Shown here: positions 56,438-64,000 of the stretch, in pieces
How positions within the stretch are numbered: the stretch's first letter is position 1
How the letters are laid out: the number at the start of each line of letters is the position of its first letter
Assembly: GCA_002335605.1 (NCBI GenBank)
Contig: BEDY01000015.1
Location: 62,001-126,000, forward strand
From: Prillingera fragicola
Taxonomy: Eukaryota > Basidiomycota > Tremellomycetes > Trichosporonales > Trichosporonaceae
Direction: 5' to 3'
DNA length: 64,000 nucleotides
Made by a program: the position numbers and the translations under genes
The notes under the pieces: generated by a model
Told to the model about the DNA's origin: nothing
Databases searched by the model: none
The model's input: only the letters and a program-made list of their open reading frames with translations

Positions 56438-58780
56438 TCAAGCTCCTTTCGGCGACGCGCGCGAGCAATCTACAGTCAGCCCCATCCCGTTGCCAGCATG
56501 CACCATTCTTTCCACGTGCCTCATCTCCGCCGCACACTCATCCGGCGACCCGATACGTCCATCCTCCCAGTCCACGATGCGGATGTTCCCTGCGCGGTCG
56601 CGCAAGACATGCCGCTCCTCCACGTCGTTGTGAATCAGCCCTCCAGCATGCAGACTACGGTATGCGCTGCGGATGGCGTCCGCTGCTGCGTCCTCGGTGA
56701 CGTCGATCTCGTCGCCGCAGTCCTCGGTCACTAGAAGCAATTGAGACTGGTACTCGCCGCGGGTGAACAGCCCGATGAAGCGCGGTGCGATACCAGGTGC
56801 AACAGAGGCCGCGCTCTCCAGAAGATCGACCTCGTTGTACACGCTGTTCCGGTAACTCCGGCCACAGTCATCTTCGTACTGGAACGTCAGCAGGTTAACA
56901 TACTTGAGCGCCGCCGCAGCTTCGACGCCAGCGACCCGCGCCTTCCCGGCGTAGGCATCGTATAGACGGCCGGAACCGAGATATTCGTCGATGGTGAGAT
57001 GGATTGTTTCTGCACGGGGCCGCTCGGTACTGGGGTGCGGCGAAGATGAGGGCGTGGAAGACGTTGAGGTAGATGCGATTGGTGGCGCAGGAGTTTCCTG
57101 GTCTATGCCGTGCACAGAGTCGCGGCGCAGGCTGTCGAGTGAACAGAGGATTTCGTCCACTGACTCGGGCTCCACCATGGGCCACCGCTCTTCGCCGTCG
57201 GGAAGCAAGGCAGTGTGCTGGGCATACATACCCACGCCCCAGCTGGGCGACGGTGCCAGGATGGCGCAGATTGTCGCCTGCTGCGACGTTGCGGTCGCGG
57301 CCGCGGCCGAGGTACTGCTGTTGCGAGTCTTGTCGGACTCCTTCTTCCGTTCCTTGGCCGTCGTACGCGCCGGCTCATCAGCTACCACAGACGCACGGAC
57401 CTTTGCCATGTCGCGCCAGAGCCTCTTGTCGGCGGCACGCCTGGTGGACAGCATACCCGATAAAATCATTTCTAGCAAAATCGGATTCGCGGGCGTGCCG
57501 GGCGGGTGTACGTCGACGTTGGGGTGCATGTTGGGGTCACGGTAAAAGACATCACTGATGCTCGCGGTATGACTGTTCAGGAGCTTGAGCAGCACGAACG
57601 CGTCATAGTTGCCAAACAACATCATATGGGCATGATGGACCGACATTTGCTCCACGAGCTGCTGTCAGCGCTGGTGGTCGGCATTGTTCTCACCAGAGGC
57701 AGAATCCTGTCAAAAACAGGAGGCAGGTTGTCGGCATTAGCCTCAAATTTGCCGTCGGTGAGCGTCAAAGTAAACCCAGTCTTGGGTGAGCCGTACGTGT
57801 GTCCTTGCTGAGACTCCTGGCTCGACTCTGTTGATGTCTCTCCCCCTCGAGTGTTCAGGCGCTTGGCAGCGGAAACGAGTGACTCGAGGTCCTGAAAGGC
57901 TCAGCGATTGTCGCCGGACAAAAAGCATCACTTACATCTGAAGGAAGGAGCTTGATCTCGGCGATAAAATTAAGATAGTGGCTCCATTCGTCTTCGCTCA
58001 TCTCAACTGGCTTGCGCATGGCGACGTCGGCTGTGCCGGCCCCGTGGTCTCGTGGCTCCCTGAATATCTTGGTGACGAGGGAGGCTCCCACCTCCTCTTT
58101 GAGAATGCCACTACCTGGCCGAAAAATGATGGCGAGGAGCGGCGCGAGAAAGGACGTGAACGCCCACGTAAGCTCCCGCTTGTGTGTAGGTCGATGGGCG
58201 AGCCTTACGGCCGCGATGCCGTCCCTGCCTCCTAGCTCGCCTAAGTAGCGCTGGTGGTAGTTGGGAACTCTGACCTCAATTTCTGGGATCATCGAGACAC
58301 TGGTATAAGCGAGCCGCCATACCTGGAGCTCGGCGAAATCGAGCTGGTCATTCCACTGTGACAAGAGTCGAGCGGGTGAGGTCGGCGGGCGCTGCGCTCC
58401 GCGCAAGACCTCTTGGACAAGCTTGCCCGGTGGAGCCGAGTCACGCACAAAACTACATGTCAGCAAGACATATGCGCATCAGCTCACTTGAATCCCCCAA
58501 AGAGCTCGAAGAGTTTGTGCGTCGACTCTGTTGGCGCACCCGACAATGTTGACTTTGGCGGGCTGGGATGCAAATCCCACGGCTGGCCGCCCTCTGCCGC
58601 TATTCCGGATAAGGGCGGAGAGGTAGTCGGAGGTGGTTTCGACTCCTGGGCCCTTTTGAGCTTCGCTTGGACGAGCGTGGGGAAGTATGGAGGGAAGATG
58701 TGTCGCGCGAGGGCATTGTGGGTGTCAGTTGCAAGCAGTTCAGCGGGGAGAGTGCTGTAGGCTCCCGCAGGAGTGCTCAT
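56438..58780 (-). CDS. Fungal protein-kinase-like protein with degenerate catalytic loop
   Basis: Predicted 743 residues from exons 58780-58488, 58452-57936, 57891-57694 and 57661-56438 (introns 32-44 nt). The N-terminal half has no recognised domain; it includes TWAFTSFLAPLLAIIFRPG and a KPVEMSEDEWSHYLNFIAEI segment. The C-terminal third is kinase-like: EYLGSGRLYDAYAG (P-loop-like), AAALKYVNLLTF (possible VAIK), QLLLVTEDCGDE (hinge), HAGGLIHNDVEERHVLRD and IRIVDWEDGRIG. The catalytic Asp is D682, but the Asn five residues later is His687 and DFG is DWE (D700). It resembles the expanded kinase-like families of basidiomycetes. Activity is uncertain. Confidence 0.75.
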
Positions 58781-59450
58781 TGTTGAAGCGTGGACAATGG
58801 CGTCAAGTGAGGTGTCGGCAAGACATAATAAGTGGAAACAGGACAACCGAGTGCAGCGAGTGAGTCAAGATGACTCGACACGGCTGTCAGTCCAACAGCC
58901 GTGTCCGGCGGTGTCTGGCCATGGACGACCTCTGAACCTCTGAGCCAATGTTCTCTGGTTCGTGCTCGTCGAGGATAGCAGCGAGCATCGAAAGCAAGAA
59001 CATAGACACAGCCCTAGACCTGGGTCTAGATTCCCAGGTGTCCTCATCCCACTCACACGCCACCTGGTGCGAGACCCCCATCGGCCAAGCCGAGCAAGAC
59101 GCTGGTGCCATGGACCGCGGCAATGACTCTGACATGCGCATTGTGCAGATACCCGGCTCAAATTCAAGCATGCCGAGCCCGCGTGCGCGATGGAATCCGT
59201 GGCCATGCACTGGCTCGGCAGATGGATAAGATTCAAACAACTAACTCACTGGCCACTACTGGACTCGAGCAGGTGCCGAGCACGGCGATGTGCACGTGGA
59301 TGCCACGTGCATCGACCGGTCGGATCCGGGCCGACTCCTCATGCACCGCCATACATGTTCGAGTGTTCATGTTGCATCTTAAGAGTGTAACAACACGAGC
59401 GAGTAGAGCACAGCACAGTCTAGAACTACTCTTACACACATCCTGTCACA
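58781..59450. promoter_or_regulatory. Divergent promoter region between kinase-like and BAHD genes
   Basis: These 670 bp separate two divergent starts. No clear TATA box or operator was recognised. Short frames lack features. Confidence 0.45.
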
Positions 59451-61095
59451 ATGGTACGCATTCCCTCCCAACAGCCACCCAACTGACCTCCAGCCCGACC
59501 CTCTCCACACCCGCATCCACCCTCACACCAAACCAACCCACACCGTCGCCCCGCTCCCCTTGGTCTGCATCGGCAGCGTAGCAGCTCCCAGCCCCACCGC
59601 GCTTCTTCTCTTCCGTGACGGCCTGCGCTCTCAACCCTTTAGCGAGCACAACCTAACCACCCTCAGGTCCTCGCTATCACTCATCCTCACAGCCTACCCA
59701 CAGCTCACCGGGCGGCTCCGCCTGGCCCTCCCCAACGACGAGGGGAGGCCTTATACCAAGCGCTACCTCCGCACCTGGATGGAGTATGGCAGGGACGACG
59801 ACCCGGGGCTGCAATTCAGCTATGAACCCCGTGCCGAGCCGATAGACTCCATCCTCCCCCTCCCAGTCAACGACACCAACAACCTCGTATCAGACGTCTC
59901 ACCTCTGAACGACCGCACACTCGCGCCCACGCTCGAAGTCCCGCTCGTTGCACCAGGCCGCGGCGCGGGCGAGCTCCCCATCGCTGGTGTCAAGATAACG
60001 CGTTTCTCATGTGGCAGCACCGCTCTGTGCTTCGCTAGCAGCCACACGCTGTTTGACGCCGGAGCGCTAGGAACGTTTCTCCACGACTGGGCAACGGTGC
60101 ACGAAGCGCTGTATCGCGGCCACAAGCCTGTGGTCCCTAGCAGGCCGTTCGACCCCGTCGACCTGGACAGCCGCGCCGCAGGCGACTTGGACAGTGACGC
60201 CGCTGACGCGGCGTTGGTCCAGGCCGAAGCAGCGCTGGACGTCATGCGGTACGACTCGTGGGCGCGGGATCCCGAGGGACGCAACAACCCGCCCACAGCG
60301 CAGGAGGCCGCCCTCGGCCCGGCTCCAGAGGTGGACGCACAGGACGCCGCACAGGGACGACCGCGCGGCACCCCGCCGCCGTGGAGCACGGCCAGCCCCG
60401 CCGCCCCGACGTACACGTACAGTATAAAGTTTGGGCGCCGGTCGGTCGACAAGATCTACGCGCGCGCCAAGGCGCAGGTCGCTGGGGAGAAAATCTCGCA
60501 CAACGACGCACTGGTCGCGCATCTCTGGCGCCTCGTCGCGCGCGCGCGCGGCCAGAGCGGGGAGACGGTCCTGGACTGCGAGATGGCGTGTGATGTCCGC
60601 CGGCTGCTCGCGCCGCCCGTGCCCGTGACGGCGCCCGGGCAGTTTAATGTCTGTCTCGGGTGGCAGGCGCGGGCGGAGCAGATTGTCGCCGACGAGGGGG
60701 GGCTCGGGTGGGGTGCTGTGAGGGTGCGCCGGGCTATTGAGACTGTCACGCCCTCGGTGCTTGCTCCGTGGCTGCATCGGCGCGCGCACGATTTGGATCC
60801 CAACAGGGAATGGATCGTGTTTCCCGGCGACACGACCGTGTGCATTACCAACTGGGCGCGGAGTATGCTGTATGACGTCGATTTCGGCGGGGGAAAGCCC
60901 ATGGGTGTGCACAACTTGGTGCAGGGGTTTGGGGGGTTTGCGACTGTGCTCAAGAGCTGCCATGACGGGTTTATAGGCAAGGGCAAGGGGGAGCACAGGG
61001 CTGAGAAATGGTTTGAGCACGGCGTCGAGGTCGTGCTCTGGCTTGAGCAGGGGGAGATGCAGAGGTTGTTGGCCGATCCCGAGTTGATGGGATAG
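59451..61095 (+). CDS. BAHD-type acyltransferase (PF02458 transferase family)
   Basis: Predicted 534 residues. The coding sequence starts with ATG at 59451-59453, which is directly followed by a 40-nt intron (GTACGC donor, CTGACCTCCAG end); exon 2 is 59494-61095. Without this intron the long frame has no ATG before the conserved beginning PDPLHTRIHPHTKPTHTVAP. The HxxxD catalytic motif is H185-D189 in SSHTLFDAGALGTFLHDW. The structural DFGWG motif is DFGGG at 464. Both match BAHD acyltransferases, which use acyl-CoA to acylate alcohols or amines in the cytosol. Fungal relatives act in secondary metabolism or detoxification. Acceptor and donor are not predictable. Confidence 0.85.
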
Positions 61096-64000
61096 GGGCA
61101 GCGTAGAATGTATTTGGTTGCCATTGTAACAGCATCCTGTTCAGTGGCGAGCTATGCAAGCCTTTCTAGTCCTGGGCATTGTTAGCATCGCAGCTCGACA
61201 CGAGTCACAAGTCACGACACAAGTCACAAGTCACGACCACTGCGTTCACCACGCTCCACCAAAGTCGGGTGGCAGACGACGCCTAGCTGCGCCGTGTTGA
61301 CGATGGAGCAATGGGCATGTCTTGCTCTGCATGGCGTCCAGTTGCTGTCTTGCACTGCTCGCTTGGAGTGGCTTACGTGCCGAGAATACACCAGGATCGA
61401 CTCAACTGCCACATTAGGAATCATGTTCTAATGCATCAGTCAGTCATCCTAATTGGATTAGAAATAGGTGATTAGGAAACCATGCTCGCTCGGGACCGAG
61501 GGGACCCGAGTGACACAAACTGACACACCTGTTCTTCCTCCTCTTATGATGCTCGAGTCCTTGCATTCTTCCTCTCTGTCACTCTCACTGTTCATGTCTT
61601 GCACACGCACCAAAGTACCCTACCACTAGGCCAGCTCAGCACCCCTCTGTAACGGCTAATACGCCGCCCAGTCCACCAACGACGTTGTGCCACACTCGAA
61701 CAAAACGGCCACACGTCACCGCAACGTTCCCAGAGACCACACCTCGACTCTGCACTCCATCCTTCCAACGACACGCTCTACTGCACAGAGCAGTCCCCTT
61801 CCATTCCGTCTCCCTAAGCAGCAGCAAACCACCACACAAAGCGGCATCCCCCGCCGCATCACCACCAAACGCCGACCACCCACCAATGGCACCAGCGCCA
61901 AGTCCAGGCACGCGAACAGACCACATGTGGTGGACATGTCCACCACCATAAACGTGCTCCATCCTGCCCCGTCCCTGCCTAATGCCTCGCCTCCGCACGC
62001 AGCACGCATGCACGCCATAGCTTGGCGCTACTGACTGCGCTACTGCTGGTTCCTCGCGGTGACTTCTGGCGGTAAGCACGGCAAGGATGACGCCAAGGAC
62101 GCTGGACCGCGTTGGGTGGTTTGTGGCTGTGACGCGGATCCGGCATTGCCACCGTAGCATCGTGCGCTGCTGGTCGGCGTGGGGTGCTTGGGGCGGTTAT
62201 ATCTTGTGTCCTTTGTTGTCTGGTGGTGTGGTTTTCCCCTCTGATCCTCTGATCCTCTGATCCTCTGACTATCACTATTACCCACTGCTCAGCATGACGC
62301 GGCCGCCGTATGGTCGACGACGACGAAACGTACCATGATGGCGATCACCTTGAATGAGCTCGCCACATCGAACAGCGTACAGCAGCACAACGATGACACC
62401 ACGCGCTGGGCCATCCCCGCACCCGGCTTCCACACCATCGCCGCCCCGCACCACGCAACAGGTGCCCCGCACCTCCACGGCGCGTCCAAACATCGGCCCA
62501 CAACGACACAAACGCTTCGCACGCCGATTCCAGCCCACGCATCCCCCAAGTTTCCAAGCTTATCGCCATCCAACCAACCCCGCCCACCACCGAGTGCGAG
62601 GTGATAACGACCACCACGCGGTGCACATGGCCGCGACAGATCGACGGCCGATAAGGATATTTTGGCATCGACTGGACGGCGAGAGATTAGCGCCACTTTT
62701 GCTCCGCGTGGTGCCACACTTTGGACGTGGCCGACCTGGGCTACGGTTTGAACCTTGGAACTGGATCTGGCTAGGCTGGGAGGGATGCTTGAGTTGAGCG
62801 TGAGTACGTGAGCTTTGCCGCAAGTTGCGTCACAGGTTAGGTTAACAATAATAGTGCAATGTCGTCTTGGCCATCAATATGAAGGTTTCACTTTGGGCTC
62901 ACTTTGGGGGCTGGGGAATGCTTGGTGACATTGACACGGTAACTACTCGGCATGAGTGTACAGGTCGCCGATTTCTAGCATGCTGCGGCCGGCATCGCTA
63001 GCAATGCCATTCCATCGCCTTGCCATGCCACAGCCTCGCAGTTCCGCGCCGTACCGACTGGAATGAGTCCCAGCTGCTTCTGGACGAGGGTTCCGCGCAT
63101 CCCAATGCCTAGACCGACGCAAGCTTGTTCGATAAACCATGGAGCGACGGAAAACAGACTCGCGTTGGCTCTCGGCTATAATAAAACTGGGACCTGGCGC
63201 GGCAACAGGGACCTTCATGTCGCTTGCCCTATAAGCGAACCTTCTTCGCCATGCTCGCCTGCTCTTCGAAGAGTGCCAATTCACACTGCATGCATGTGCA
63301 GATACTGACCAGCGTGCCACCACCAACCCGCGTCAATGTCAGCTGAGCTCGACTCCCACGACGCACAGCGGTCAGCTGAGCGTCCGTCGCGACGACAAGG
63401 CCCCAATCTGTGACATGAGCCATGGTCCGACCGACGTCGAGCGATAGGCATCCAGCGCCTTTACCTCTTCAATTCATGTTAGATCCTGGCCTGCACCACG
63501 CGCAACCAGCCTTGCGCCCAAATCAACTCTACTCCCACAAACATGCACTCTAACTCCCAGGCAGATAACGCCGTTGCCCGCGCCCGCACCGAGCCACCGC
63601 ACCTCACCAGCCACGATCCATTCCAGATGTCCATCCACCCGAGAATCTAGGATCCCAGCACCACGCGCCCCCACACCTTCGTGCCTCAGCATCTTCCCTG
63701 CCCCCAACACGGGTCCCCGGCGCCTGCCGTGCGGGGCACAGTGGAGTATCCAGCTACCCCGGCAGGAGCTTGACATACGCACCTCTCCGAAGCTCACCAG
63801 CTGGCCACCTGATGGGTAGCGAAGAGCGCGGTCTGGGTCACCCGCGCGCAACGAAAGGCTGGTTGTGTCATTTCCGTGACGATCAACACCAGGTGCCTGC
63901 GGCGTGCTCCCCTACCTCCGCCGGAGCGACCGGCCCAAGCCCCTGCGCGCCGCCCTGGTGCTCCACCTGAGCGCAGACGGACACACCAGCGGCCGCGGCA
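61096..64000. other. Gene-poor right end of the window
   Basis: In these 2.9 kb I found no exon chain with family features. Open frames on both strands are Pro/Thr/Arg-biased. A CTCTGATC microsatellite is listed separately. A TATA-like GCTATAATAAAAC sequence lies at about 63175-63187 without a clear gene behind it. A gene entering from beyond 64000 cannot be excluded. Confidence 0.45.
62240..62268. repeat. Octamer microsatellite (TCTGATCC-type), about 3.5 copies
   Basis: The unit CTCTGATC repeats perfectly about three and a half times within a pyrimidine-rich stretch. It is too short for a satellite and probably arose by slippage. Confidence 0.7.

Noticed and set aside
61636..62160. 174-codon minus-strand frame and others in the last 3 kb
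   Set aside because: Low-complexity, Val/Arg/Gly- or Pro/Thr-rich translations without motifs, splice chains or conserved features.
1..64000. CRISPR arrays, bacterial operons, insertion sequences or phage genes
   Set aside because: The window is eukaryotic, with spliceosomal introns and an intron-containing nuclear tRNA. No evenly spaced direct repeats or transposase-like frames were seen.

Overview
The window looks like a nuclear chromosome segment of a GC-rich basidiomycetous yeast, most likely Tremellomycetes and possibly Trichosporonales. That placement is inferred from gene structure and gene content; no marker gene was searched. Nearly all protein genes carry very short introns (about 32-76 nt) with GTGAGT/GTAAGT/GTACGT-type donors, a CTGAC/CTAAC-like branch site and a CAG or TAG acceptor. 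Genes lie on both strands and are separated by 0.1-2.9 kb of non-coding DNA. I reconstructed exons by eye from splice signals and reading-frame continuity. Protein lengths are therefore predictions.

Region 1 (1-23.3 kb) is rich in nitrogen-compound catabolism. It starts with the 3' end of a GT18-type glycosyltransferase and a convergent N-acyl-D-amino-acid deacylase, followed by a Dal5-type MFS permease and a Ser/Pro-rich protein of unknown function. Next is a divergent pair matching the Aspergillus lam (lactam utilisation) locus: a LamB/YcsF (PxpA-like) protein and a 1222-residue biotin carboxylase-KipA-KipI-biotinyl fusion. Then come a 2-oxoglutarate/Fe(II) oxygenase, a small novel gene, a Zn2Cys6 regulator, a class II aldolase-like protein and a diaminopropionate ammonia-lyase-like PLP enzyme.

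Region 2 (24.9-36 kb) holds an SPFH/band 7 protein with a long coiled coil and a second Zn2Cys6 regulator. It also holds three tandem secreted proteins of the aspartic-protease (A1) fold, each of which appears to have lost one of the two catalytic aspartates. An intron-containing tRNA gene sits between the second and third copies.

Region 3 (36.7-48.8 kb) contains a divergent choline oxidase-like GMC enzyme and a betaine-aldehyde dehydrogenase, both ending in peroxisomal PTS1-like tripeptides. These are followed by an FAD monooxygenase, a DHA1-type MFS transporter and an amidase-signature hydrolase. Region 4 (49.4-61.1 kb) carries an unknown coiled-coil protein with a GC-AG intron, delta-1-pyrroline-5-carboxylate dehydrogenase, a small unknown gene, a degenerate protein-kinase-like protein and a BAHD acyltransferase whose start codon forms its own coding exon. 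The last 2.9 kb shows no gene I can support.

Functionally, much of the window handles amides, lactams, acylated or unusual amino acids, choline and proline, with two local zinc-cluster regulators. No CRISPR array, rRNA, autonomous transposon or virus-derived gene was seen.
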